A stretch of DNA of 10,991 nucleotides from an uncultured Clostridia bacterium (GTDB taxonomy: Bacteria; Bacillota; Clostridia; Oscillospirales; CAG-272): NCBI GenBank assembly GCA_947367285.1, contig CANBDB010000040.1, positions 1 through 10,991 on the forward strand, written 5' to 3'. Made by a program: the position numbers and the translations under genes. Below the pieces are notes generated by a model that did not search any database, was not told the DNA's origin, and worked only from the letters and a program-made list of their open reading frames with translations. Below are positions 1-7,063 of the stretch, piece after piece (position 1 is the stretch's first letter; every line of letters begins with the position of its first letter).

Positions 1-1
1 G

Positions 2-922
2 AGATATACCCAGGATAACCTCGCCCACACCACAACTCTTGCAGGACTTGAGAGCGCTGCAAGGGAGGATAAAATACTCGAGGCGACCGCCATTATGTGC
101 GACGCAGAATTCAATCTCCACGTCGATCTTGGTCCCGTTTTGGGCTTTATGCCGCGCGAAGAGTGTGTCTTAACGCAGGAGGGCGAACCGATTAAGGACA
201 TAGCCATCATCACACGTGTGGGCAAACCCGTGTGCTTCAAGGTGCTATCCATTGACACAAAAAACGGTACACCGCGCGCCATTATTTCGCGTCGCGCTGC
301 GCAAATCGAGTGCAGGAATTACTACCTTTCCACACTCTCCGCAGGTGACATCATTCCCGCCACAGTTACGCATCTCGATACCTTTGGTGCATTTTTGGAT
401 ATCGGATGCGGCATCTCGTCACTTTTGTCAATAGATTGCATTTCAGTCTCACGAATAAGCCACCCAAGCGACCGACTAACCGTGGGTCAAAAATTAAAGG
501 TGGTGGTTCGCTCCAATGATGTCGAAACGGGACGCATATACGTCACCCTCAAGGAGCTTCTTGGCACTTGGGCGGAAAATGCCGTGGGTTTTTGCGCTGG
601 TCAAACCGTTCCCGGAATTGTGCGGAGCATTGAGAGCTACGGCGTTTTCGTTGAGCTTGCCCCAAACCTCGCAGGTCTTGCCGAGTTGCGCGACGATTAT
701 GACTTTTCAGGTAATATCTCGATCGGCGACCGAGTTTCCGTGTACATAAAGAGCATTATTCCCGACAAAATGAAAATCAAACTCGTAATTATCGACTCCA
801 CACTTGAAAAGGGCGCACCCACTCCCCTTAATTATTTTATTGACGAGGATGATGAGCACATCAGCGAGTGGCTTTATTCACCGCCAAACTGTATTAAAAC
901 AATTAAAAGTGTTTTCGAATAA
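2..922 (+). CDS. S1 RNA-binding repeat protein (5' partial)
   Basis: The reading frame is open from position 2, so the gene begins upstream of the window; the ATG at 95 is internal, because the conserved sequence already runs through the codons before it (ending ILEATAI). Counting from that ATG, I see three S1-like beta-barrel units: a divergent one from just before residue 1 to about 70, a clear one at 84-156 (GDIIPATVTHLDTFGAFLDI, ending in TLKELLG), and another at 168-236 (VPGIVRSIESYGVFVELAPN). S1 domains bind RNA, so a cytoplasmic RNA or ribosome-associated role is likely, but no specific function is known to me. The protein resembles uncharacterised multi-S1 proteins of Oscillospirales rather than ribosomal protein S1. 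The C-terminal tail (WLYSPPNCIKTI) lies outside the S1 units. No terminator is visible before the next gene, so read-through into the MATE gene is possible. Confidence 0.85.
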   Translation, partial: RYTQDNLAHTTTLAGLESAAREDKILEATAIMCDAEFNLHVDLGPVLGFMPREECVLTQEGEPIKDIAIITRVGKPVCFKVLSIDTKNGTPRAIISRRAAQIECRNYYLSTLSAGDIIPATVTHLDTFGAFLDIGCGISSLLSIDCISVSRISHPSDRLTVGQKLKVVVRSNDVETGRIYVTLKELLGTWAENAVGFCAGQTVPGIVRSIESYGVFVELAPNLAGLAELRDDYDFSGNISIGDRVSVYIKSIIPDKMKIKLVIIDSTLEKGAPTPLNYFIDEDDEHISEWLYSPPNCIKTIKSVFE

Positions 923-926
923 TCCA

Positions 927-955
927 TTGACTTTCCTCGGATAATTGTCTATAAT
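927..955 (+). promoter_or_regulatory. Sigma-A promoter of the MATE gene
   Basis: TTGACT at 927-932 and TATAAT at 950-955 are separated by 17 bases, which is almost the housekeeping consensus. It starts four bases after the stop codon of the S1 gene. Transcription would begin near 962, giving a leader of about 20 bases before the ATG at 985. No operator-like palindrome is seen around it, so expression may be constitutive (inference). Confidence 0.85.
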
Positions 956-984
956 ATATAGGTAAAATATCAATAGAGGAAAAT

Positions 985-2346
985 ATGGAACATAAAGAAT
1001 ACTTTTTGAAAACGAGCATCACGCGCCTATTTTTTATTGCCGCTATCCCGGGCGCGATAAGTATGCTCGCAAGCGCAATTTTCGGTCTTTTTGATGGAAT
1101 TTTCATAGGCAACATTCTTGGAGAGACCGCATTTGCAGCAATAAATATCGCATTCCCATTCGTAATAATCAGCTTTTCCCTCTCCGACCTTGTGGCAGTT
1201 GGATCTGCAGTGCCGATTTCAATCGCTCTCGGCAGGCAGGACGAAAAGGAAGCGAATAATATATTCACCTGCGCGCTTATTATGATTACCTGCGCAGGCG
1301 CACTTATGGGACTTGTGCTTTGGTTTGGCGCACCCATAATACTTGACTTTCTTGGTGCAAGCCCCGAGGCGCAAAGACTTGGCGTTGAATACATACGCGT
1401 TTATGCGTTCTTCTCACCGATCTCCCCTGCGGCATTTGCCTTCGATAACTATTTAAAGATATCGGGCAAGGTTAAGCTCAGTATGTGGCTCAATATCGGC
1501 ACGAGCATTGCTACCATTTTGCTTGAATTTCTATTCCTTTTCGTTTTCAGATGGGGCATTTGGAGCGCGGCTCTTGCGCCCTGCATTTGCTTTGGCACGT
1601 CCGTTTTGATCGCATTCACCTTGTTTGCCCTTGGCAAGATGCAGCTCAAAATCACAAAGCCCAAATTTTCGACAAGAACCACAAGGAAGATAATCCAATG
1701 CGGTATGCCCGTATTCTTGAATAACGTGTCGGGTAGAATAACGTCCATCGCAATGAATAAAGCTCTCATTTCAATGGGCGGAGACCCTGCCGTTGCGATC
1801 TACGGCATACAAATGTACGTGGGCGAGATAATCCAACCTATGATATACGGAATTTGCGACTCCCTCCAGCCCTCAATCGGCTACAACTGGGGCGCACGTC
1901 GCTTTGACCGTGTTAAAAAGCTCACCAAGTGGACTTTTGGCGCAAGCGCCGCGGTTTCATTTGTTTCCTTTGCAATGATGTGGATAATTCCCGACGTCCT
2001 CGTGGCTCTCTTTACAACCACAACCGACGTAGCATTTATTAGTGAGGCAACAAAGGCTCTCAGAATATACGCCGTATCAAAGCTGCTTTTCTGGTTTGCA
2101 TTTGCAACACAGAGCTATATGACGGCAGTGGAAAAATCGTTCTTCGCGACGCTCATTTCCGTTGGCGCAGCATTTGTGTTCCCGATGATATTCATCTTCG
2201 CTCTCTACGACATGGGACTTACGGGACTTTGGCTCAATGCCCCTCTCACAATGGCGGCTTGTTGCATCATATCGCTTGTAATTCTCATTGTCTTCTCAAG
2301 GGAAATGAAGAAAAAAGAAACCGAAACACCAAATATAATCGAATAA
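985..2346 (+). CDS. MATE-family multidrug/cation efflux transporter
   Basis: This is a 453-residue integral membrane protein of the usual MATE length, with hydrophobic segments spread along its length consistent with 12 helices in two halves. The first segment opens with FFIAAIPGAISMLASAIFGL, followed by the typical FDGIFIGNILGETAFAAINI. The second half carries the family signature QPSIGYNWGA at residues 295-304. MATE proteins export drugs or toxic organic cations in exchange for Na+ or H+; the substrate and coupling ion cannot be read from the sequence. The start is supported by AGAGGA at 975-980, four bases before the ATG. The C-terminus is a short charged cytoplasmic tail. The gene is probably a single transcription unit from its own promoter, ending at the hairpin immediately after the stop codon. 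Confidence 0.93.
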   Translation: MEHKEYFLKTSITRLFFIAAIPGAISMLASAIFGLFDGIFIGNILGETAFAAINIAFPFVIISFSLSDLVAVGSAVPISIALGRQDEKEANNIFTCALIMITCAGALMGLVLWFGAPIILDFLGASPEAQRLGVEYIRVYAFFSPISPAAFAFDNYLKISGKVKLSMWLNIGTSIATILLEFLFLFVFRWGIWSAALAPCICFGTSVLIAFTLFALGKMQLKITKPKFSTRTTRKIIQCGMPVFLNNVSGRITSIAMNKALISMGGDPAVAIYGIQMYVGEIIQPMIYGICDSLQPSIGYNWGARRFDRVKKLTKWTFGASAAVSFVSFAMMWIIPDVLVALFTTTTDVAFISEATKALRIYAVSKLLFWFAFATQSYMTAVEKSFFATLISVGAAFVFPMIFIFALYDMGLTGLWLNAPLTMAACCIISLVILIVFSREMKKKETETPNIIE

Positions 2347-2378
2347 AAATAAAAGCACCTGTCAAGGTGCTTTTATTT
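2347..2378. terminator. Bidirectional intrinsic terminator
   Basis: A perfect 14-base-pair stem (2347-2360 with 2365-2378) closes a four-base GTCA loop. The core is GCACCT/AGGTGC, flanked by A-rich and T-rich arms, so transcripts from both strands end in a U-rich run. It lies between the stop codon of the MATE gene and the convergent stop codon at 2379-2381, and should serve both. Confidence 0.93.
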
Positions 2379-2864
2379 TTATTCCTTTGTCTTATAATCC
2401 CTTGCCTCGTCCACATAGGACTGTGCATTATCCGAGATGGACTTAATTTCCTGCTCGGTCAAGCTTCTGACTATCCTAAAAGGGTTTCCAAACGCAAGAC
2501 TACCCGCAGGAACGGTCTTGCCGCCCGCAATCAAAGCACCTGCGCCAATGATGGAGTTTTCTTCAATCACCGCGCCATTGAGAATTATAGCGCCCATTCC
2601 GATCATTACGTTGTTCCCTATAGTGCAGCCGTGCACTATCGCACCGTGCCCTATGGTCACGTTGTCTCCTATCACAACGCCAAAATCCCGACTTGTGTGA
2701 ATGACCGCATTGTCTTGAACGTTACTTCTCTCGCCTATCTTAATAGAGTTAGAATCCGCCCTGATTACCGCATAGTACCAAACACTCGAGTCGCGAGCAA
2801 TTTCAACGTTTCCGACAACCCTTGCTCCCTCGGCTATAAATACAGTTTTGTCAATATTTTTCAT
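2379..2864 (-). CDS. Gamma-carbonic anhydrase-like hexapeptide-repeat protein
   Basis: This is a 161-residue left-handed beta-helix protein built of repeated hexapeptides (for example VGNVEI, IGDNVT, IGNNVM, IGAGAL), ending in a C-terminal helix. The three zinc-ligand histidines of the gamma-carbonic anhydrase family are present: H56 in NAVIHT, and H73 and H78 in GHGAIVHG. Members of the YrdA/CaiE branch are small trimeric cytoplasmic proteins; many have weak or undetected CO2 hydration activity, so the actual reaction is uncertain. I chose the ATG at 2864 because AGAGG at 2870-2874 lies five bases upstream. The in-frame GTG at 2870 would overlap that ribosome binding site. The gene is last in the operon, 11 bases after the HIT gene, and ends in the shared terminator hairpin. 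Confidence 0.88.
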   Translation of the reverse strand: MKNIDKTVFIAEGARVVGNVEIARDSSVWYYAVIRADSNSIKIGERSNVQDNAVIHTSRDFGVVIGDNVTIGHGAIVHGCTIGNNVMIGMGAIILNGAVIEENSIIGAGALIAGGKTVPAGSLAFGNPFRIVRSLTEQEIKSISDNAQSYVDEARDYKTKE

Positions 2865-2875
2865 AAACACCTCTA

Positions 2876-3367
2876 TTAAACGTCCGTTGCATATGTTTGA
2901 ATAGCTTTTCTCACCAAATTAAACTTTTCGGCGTCGTGAACGTAAGCATTTCTTTGCTTTACAAAATTAGTTGAACCTCTCTTCTCAAAGGTATAACGAG
3001 GAATTAACTGAATATGATAATGATTGTTTGGGCCGTCGCACATAGTACACATATATACACGTTCGCAACCGTATACCTCTTTGATTATTATCATAAACTG
3101 CTTTGCGAATCTTACGATCTTCTCATTGATACGGTCGGGAGCTTCGCTCATATCGTGATAGTGTTGCATAGTTGATATGCACAAGTGTCCCTCAGCGCGC
3201 GGAGCGCCCACGAAAAAGCACTCAATGTCTTCATCCTCATAAAGCATCTTGTCCTTGTTGTCACCGTATACTGCACCGCCACACTCCCTGTTAAAGCAGG
3301 TCGGACAAATACCAATATCCGTAAGCTCCCCGGGAGTCATTTTCATTAATTCTTCTTTGGTTGGCAC
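2876..3367 (-). CDS. HIT-superfamily nucleotide-binding protein
   Basis: This is a 163-residue protein with the histidine-triad active site at residues 115-121, NHYHIQL: H116 and H118 are present but the third histidine is Gln120. That HxHxQ form is typical of the GalT/Ap4A-phosphorylase branch, whose members transfer nucleotidyl groups through the middle histidine, so a transferase or phosphorylase is as likely as a hydrolase. The N-terminal half carries GHLCIST, corresponding to the HIT strand before the active site. An N-terminal CPTCFNREC (C21, C24, C29) suggests a metal site. The GTG at 3367 is preferred because AGGGGTGAT starts at 3380, eight bases from AGGGG to the start. An in-frame TTG at 3391 and an ATG at 3346 are weaker. 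The ribosome binding site overlaps the stop codon of the transposase remnant upstream. Confidence 0.85.
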   Translation of the reverse strand: MPTKEELMKMTPGELTDIGICPTCFNRECGGAVYGDNKDKMLYEDEDIECFFVGAPRAEGHLCISTMQHYHDMSEAPDRINEKIVRFAKQFMIIIKEVYGCERVYMCTMCDGPNNHYHIQLIPRYTFEKRGSTNFVKQRNAYVHDAEKFNLVRKAIQTYATDV

Positions 3368-3375
3368 TGTTATCA

Positions 3376-3380
3376 CCCCT
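3376..3380 (-). promoter_or_regulatory. Ribosome binding site deciding the HIT start
   Basis: AGGGG, extended as AGGGGTGAT against the 16S tail, lies eight bases before the GTG at 3367. Its first two bases are the last two of the TAG that ends the transposase frame (3379-3381), so the HIT initiation signal is formed at the end of the transposase gene. Confidence 0.7.
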
Positions 3381-3559
3381 ATTCTTCGCAATACAATTCA
3401 TCAAATTGCCATTTGAGTGGGTTTTCACGGATGTATTGGGATATTTCTTCAAAATCACGTTTGCCACGGATTATATGGTCGTAGAATGATAGCTGCCATA
3501 TATTTTCACCTAATTGTTTAGTAACGGATGATTTGAAAAATTTAACCATCGCACTTATC

Positions 3560-3582
3560 GTAGGGGGGCACTCCGTGCACCC
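3560..3582 (-). repeat. REP-like hairpin copy 1 (- orientation)
   Basis: Read on the - strand this 23-nt unit is GGGTGCAC, loop GGA, GTGCCCCC, then CTAC. The stem has 7 of 8 pairs. It matches copy 2 at 3730-3752 in 21 of 23 positions, in inverted orientation. It lies in the transposase coding sequence (residues around GARSAPP), and its C run is where the frameshift occurs. A palindrome with a conserved short tag at one end is the usual form of REP elements mobilised by RAYTs. Confidence 0.75.
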
Positions 3583-3729
3583 GCCTGCACCATGTGTATC
3601 ACTACCAGCAAATGCAAGTGATTTGGCATAATTACATACGAGGACAAATAAATATTTTCGTATGTTTCATTCCACTTTATTAAATTTTCTTCCACAACAA
3701 CACCCATATTAGATAGTGGTAACCCTTGC

Positions 3730-3752
3730 GGGAGCACGGAGTGCTCCCCTAC
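3730..3752 (+). repeat. REP-like hairpin copy 2 (+ orientation)
   Basis: The unit reads GGGAGCAC, loop GGA, GTGCTCCC, then CTAC. The stem is a perfect eight base pairs. It is inverted relative to copy 1, 147 bases away, giving a BIME-like pair inside the transposase gene. On the - strand it is translated in frame as VGEHSVLP. Confidence 0.75.
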
Positions 3753-3906
3753 AAGTTCCCAATCAAATTTTTGTAAATCGAGTGAACCATTCCACAGCAA
3801 TTTTTCTTTGTTTTTCGTGCAAATTGTTATAAAATACACACCTGGTTGGGAATAATCATAATTTTGCAAACGATTTTTCTTTCTGATTACTAAGTTTTCT
3901 TTCATA

Positions 3907-4440
3907 CTATTTTGCAATTGTCTTATACACCCTATACGTCCCATTCTTGCCCGTTTCGCTGTTTCCTATAACAAAGGTGTTGGCAAGGAGGCGCTCTGGC
4001 AAATAAACGTCGCCGAGAAGCGAGTGCGCATCGTTTATCTTATCCGCATCGTCATCCATAAATAGAGTAGTATGGAAAATAAAATCAAGATCGTACTCGT
4101 GCAGCGGCACACCGTACTTTTCAAGGAGCATTCCGTTGAGCGCAGTCGCAAGCGCTTCAATTTTATCATTTGAATGCATTCGTATCCACTCGATATTTTC
4201 GTGCTTTTCAATGCCCTTCACCGCAATTTCAAAGGGCTGGCACTCCTCGTAAACGCGCGTAATGTCCTCTAAAACACTACTAAATAATGAATTTTCAATT
4301 TCAAAGGAAATCTTCAAGGAAATATGAAGCGGCAGTTGACAGGTCACGTTTGAAATATCAATTTTTTCAAACACTCCGTCAACTGCACTTCTAACTTCTT
4401 TGAGTTGTTCCTCAACGTTGATTCCAACCCAAACAAACAT
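3907..4440 (-). CDS. 2H phosphoesterase / 2'-5' RNA ligase family protein
   Basis: This is a 177-residue protein with the two HxS/T motifs that define the 2H superfamily: HIS at residues 39-41 within LPLHISLKI, and HTT at 123-125 within FIFHTTLFM. They are about 80 residues apart, as in LigT/ThpR-like proteins. Known members open or form 2',5' or cyclic phosphodiester bonds in RNA ends and nucleotides; the substrate here is unknown. The ATG at 4440 is backed by AAGGAG at 4449-4454, eight bases upstream, which overlaps the stop codon of the DUF2344 gene. The gap to that gene is 12 bases, so the two are almost certainly co-transcribed. The TAG stop is one base from the transposase ATG. The C-terminus (NGTYRVYKTIAK) is a typical closing strand for this fold. 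Confidence 0.87.
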   Translation of the reverse strand: MFVWVGINVEEQLKEVRSAVDGVFEKIDISNVTCQLPLHISLKISFEIENSLFSSVLEDITRVYEECQPFEIAVKGIEKHENIEWIRMHSNDKIEALATALNGMLLEKYGVPLHEYDLDFIFHTTLFMDDDADKINDAHSLLGDVYLPERLLANTFVIGNSETGKNGTYRVYKTIAK

Positions 4441-4452
4441 ATAAAATTCTCC

Positions 4453-5217
4453 TTATCTGAAGTCGGTCGCGCCGTCCTCAAAATAAATTCTTGTTCTAAT
4501 AATATCGTACTGCTCGCGTGTAACGTCGCCGGACAAGATACCGAGCTTCTCTTTAAGCATTGTAACTATCGTTTCGGGATTGATGTGAGGATGCGTTTGG
4601 TTGATGGACGCGGATAATTTTGCGTTAATCTTAACCGCACCGTCCTCAAATCCAACACTCACGTCGCGAACATAGGGAGCAATATCCTGCTCTTTGAAAA
4701 ATATATTCTTATACTTGTCTTTAGCTTTTTTGAGGATTATCACCTGCTCGGCAGTAAGGATCTTTTCAATCTCGCGTGCCAAATTTTCGTCAGCGCCTTC
4801 GGTAACGATTTCAAAATCATACTCCGCCCAATAGATATCCTCGAGCTTTGTCTGTGCGTAATAGGCGTCAAGGAAGCGAAGCTCCTCAGTAAGCTCGTCA
4901 TTGATGTGCTCCATAAGCTCAAGCGGAGGAATGGCGCGTTCTACTCTCACGTCGAGATACTCGCACTCACTCTGCGCGCCAACGGAAAGAGGAAGCGCAA
5001 AAATGAGCTTCGGGTGAGGATTAAATCCCTTGCTGTACCAAAGCGGAGCTTTTGCACGAACAAGCACCTTTGCCATCGCTTTTTGAAGGTCAAGGTGGGA
5101 AATAAACTGAAGGTTTCCTACCTTGCGGAACTTAAATCTAATGTATTTCGGCTCAGAGAGCATTGGATAGTCATCCTTGGAATATGGCTTTAATTTTGTT
5201 CCTTTTTGGGACACCAT
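4453..5217 (-). CDS. DUF2344 / TIGR03936-type radical SAM-linked protein
   Basis: This 254-residue protein matches the DUF2344 family from about residue 24: IRFKFRKVGNLQFISHLDLQ, then WYSKGFNPHPKLIFALPLSVG and a second alpha/beta half. The family occurs next to, or fused to, the B12-binding radical SAM protein encoded immediately upstream, and is thought to be its partner; no reaction is established. The ATG at 5217 overlaps the upstream gene by 28 bases and has GGAGGTGA at 5224-5231 (nine bases from GGAGG). A second candidate, ATG at 5163, would give a protein beginning MLSEPKYIRFKF, closer to the usual family start and with no overlap, but its AAGGA signal is weaker. I see no cysteine cluster, so it is not itself a radical SAM enzyme. 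Confidence 0.9.
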   Translation of the reverse strand: MVSQKGTKLKPYSKDDYPMLSEPKYIRFKFRKVGNLQFISHLDLQKAMAKVLVRAKAPLWYSKGFNPHPKLIFALPLSVGAQSECEYLDVRVERAIPPLELMEHINDELTEELRFLDAYYAQTKLEDIYWAEYDFEIVTEGADENLAREIEKILTAEQVIILKKAKDKYKNIFFKEQDIAPYVRDVSVGFEDGAVKINAKLSASINQTHPHINPETIVTMLKEKLGILSGDVTREQYDIIRTRIYFEDGATDFR

Positions 5218-7052
5218 GTTCTCTCACCTCCAAGCTTATTTACACCGCAACCGCTGCATTTTTCACGGCAGGAGGGCGTAGTTTTCTCCGCGTAAGCATT
5301 GCCTCGCTCGCGCTTCAAAAATTCCTTTGTAACACCGCAATCAATTACGTCCCAAGGAAGAACCTCGTCCTCGCCCCAAACTCTGTTTGAGTAGAAGTTG
5401 TAATCAATTCCACAGTCCTCGAATACCTTTATCCACTCATCATAATGGAAGAACTCGTCCCACGCATCAAAGCAGAATCCCCTCTCACAAGCGAGTGCAA
5501 GAGCGGGGGCAAGGCGACGGTCACCGCGCGCCAAAATTGCCTCAACGTGAGACACACGCGCATCATGGTGAACGTATCTGATTTTTCTATCGGTAATCTT
5601 GCTTTCAAGATATTTTTGCTTTTCAACAAAGGTCTCCATGGAGTCCTGAGCTTCCCACTGGAATGGTGTAAAGGGCTTTGGAATAAAGCAGGAAACGCTC
5701 ACGGTTACCGAAGGTGCTCTTCCCTTTTGACGGTTGGGATTTTCATAATAAGCCTCAATTACCGCCTTGGCAAGCTCGGCAATTCCGTCAAGATCCTCAT
5801 AGGTCTCCGTGGGAAGTCCCATCATAAAGTAGAGCTTGCAGGAGGTTTTTCCTGCATCAAATCCCACGTTTACCGCGCGGAGAAGATCCGCCTCGCATAC
5901 GTTCTTGTTAATAACGTCGCGGAGTCTCTGGCTTCCCGCCTCGGGAGCAAAGGTAAGTCCACCCGTACGAACAGTTGAAATTTTATCCATCAGCTCCTTG
6001 GTGAAGCTATCAACACGGAGTGACGGCAAGGACAAGCTTACCATATTTTTGTCCGTCCATTCGAGCAAATTATCAGTAAGCTCGGAAAGACGGGAGTAAT
6101 CACTTATCGAAAGCGACGAAAGTGAAATTTCATCATATCCCGTTGCCTCGTAAAGACACTTTGCCTGCTCGTTAAGAACCTCGGGTGTCTTTTCTCTAAC
6201 GGGGCGATAAACCATTCCCGCCTGGCAAAAACGGCATCCGCGGATACATCCGCGATATACCTCAAGCATAATGCGGTCGTGAACGGTTTCGATATAGGGC
6301 ATAACCACCTTGTCGGGGAAATATGACTTGTCCATATCGGTCATAATTCTCTTAAGTACACGGCGCGGCACGTCCGGGTAGACGGGAGTGTACGCTTTGA
6401 TAGTGCCATCATCATTATATGTAACGTCGTAAAGAGACGGAACGTAAATGCCGCCAATCTCCGCAGCAGCTCTATGTAAAAAGTCCTTTTTGTTGTAGGT
6501 GCCCCTCTCCTTCATTTCAATGTAAAGACGAGTAAACTCAACAAGATTTTCCTCGCCCTCGCCTATGGAGAAGCAGTCAAAGAAATCCGCAATGGGCTCC
6601 GCATTGTATGCGCAGGGGCCGCCGCCAATGATTATGGGAAATTCCTCTCCTCTATCCTTGGCATAGAGCGGAATTTTTGCAAGCTCGAGCATCTTAAGTG
6701 TGGTAGTGTAGCACATTTCATACTGAAGTGTGATGCCCACAATATCAAAATCTCCAAGGGGATCTCCACTCTCATGTGCAGTGAGAGGAATATCGTGCTC
6801 CCTCATCTTTTCCTGCATATCGGTCCACGGAGCATATGCGCGCTCGCACCAAATGTCGGGCTCGGAGTTGAGTGCACCGTATAAAATTCTAACGCCGAGA
6901 TTGGACATTCCTATCTCATAGGTATCGGGAAAGCAAAATGCCCATCTCGCTTTGATATCTTTTTTATCCTTAATTATCTGTCCGAACTCACCCGCGCTGT
7001 ATCTTCCGGGCTTTTCAACGGATTTAAGGATTGAAGTATTTTTAATTTTCAT
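5190..7052 (-). CDS. B12-binding-domain radical SAM protein, TIGR03960-type
   Basis: This is a 620-residue protein. Residues about 35-180 form a cobalamin-binding-like Rossmann domain (FPDTYEIGMSNLGVRILYG, DIVGITLQYE, IIIGGGPCAYNAEPI, FSIGEGEENL) without a DxHxxG lower-ligand motif. The radical SAM core follows, with C269, C273 and C276 in YRGCIRGCRFCQAG (CxxxCxxC for the 4Fe-4S cluster), and later TFAPEAGSQRLRDVINKN and MMGLPTETYEDL. A second cysteine cluster at the C-terminus (C595, C599, C602, C614) could hold another metal. No substrate is known for this family. It is presumed to act with the DUF2344 protein encoded next, whose start lies inside this gene. The ATG at 7052 has GGAG five bases upstream and is 11 bases after the preceding gene. 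Confidence 0.93.
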   Translation of the reverse strand: MKIKNTSILKSVEKPGRYSAGEFGQIIKDKKDIKARWAFCFPDTYEIGMSNLGVRILYGALNSEPDIWCERAYAPWTDMQEKMREHDIPLTAHESGDPLGDFDIVGITLQYEMCYTTTLKMLELAKIPLYAKDRGEEFPIIIGGGPCAYNAEPIADFFDCFSIGEGEENLVEFTRLYIEMKERGTYNKKDFLHRAAAEIGGIYVPSLYDVTYNDDGTIKAYTPVYPDVPRRVLKRIMTDMDKSYFPDKVVMPYIETVHDRIMLEVYRGCIRGCRFCQAGMVYRPVREKTPEVLNEQAKCLYEATGYDEISLSSLSISDYSRLSELTDNLLEWTDKNMVSLSLPSLRVDSFTKELMDKISTVRTGGLTFAPEAGSQRLRDVINKNVCEADLLRAVNVGFDAGKTSCKLYFMMGLPTETYEDLDGIAELAKAVIEAYYENPNRQKGRAPSVTVSVSCFIPKPFTPFQWEAQDSMETFVEKQKYLESKITDRKIRYVHHDARVSHVEAILARGDRRLAPALALACERGFCFDAWDEFFHYDEWIKVFEDCGIDYNFYSNRVWGEDEVLPWDVIDCGVTKEFLKRERGNAYAEKTTPSCREKCSGCGVNKLGGERTWCPKKEQN

Positions 7053-7063
7053 TATGTCTCCAA

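Larger units (their letters stand above)
3379..3905 (-). pseudogene. REP-associated tyrosine transposase (RAYT), frameshifted
   Basis: This is an IS200-like Y1/HUH transposase of the RAYT group. The first frame (ATG 3905 to stop 3555) gives 116 residues with the N-terminal GVYFITICTKNK strand and the HUH metal-binding motif MPNHLHLLV (H96, H98). Past a run of six C on this strand (3563-3568) homology continues one frame over: TISAMVKFFKSSVTKQLGEN, then IWQLSFYDHIIRG, then ISQYIRENP, ending with TAG at 3379-3381. Adding one C restores a 175-residue protein whose Tyr158, in QYIRENP, aligns with catalytic Tyr115 of E. coli TnpA-REP (DYIYINP). The truncated form lacks it. The ATG is one base after the stop of the 2H gene, with no good ribosome binding site, so translation may be coupled. 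I rejected the longer start at 3944, which lies inside the 2H gene. A sequencing error in the homopolymer is possible. Confidence 0.88.

Noticed and set aside
923..984. Possible riboswitch or attenuator before the MATE gene
   Set aside because: The predicted leader is only about 20 bases, too short for a structured element.
903..1394. 163-residue - strand frame opposite the MATE gene
   Set aside because: It is a shadow of a conserved transporter gene, with no start signal or recognisable domain.
2229..2879. 216-residue + strand frame over the terminator and the gamma-carbonic anhydrase gene
   Set aside because: It starts inside the MATE gene, crosses a terminator, and lies opposite a well-conserved hexapeptide protein.
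3906..3944. Extended N-terminus for the RAYT from an upstream start at 3944
   Set aside because: The added residues lie inside the 2H phosphoesterase gene and do not match the RAYT family; the ATG at 3905 directly precedes the conserved start.
5445..6099. + strand frames opposite the radical SAM gene
   Set aside because: They show no protein family features and overlap the conserved radical SAM core on the other strand.
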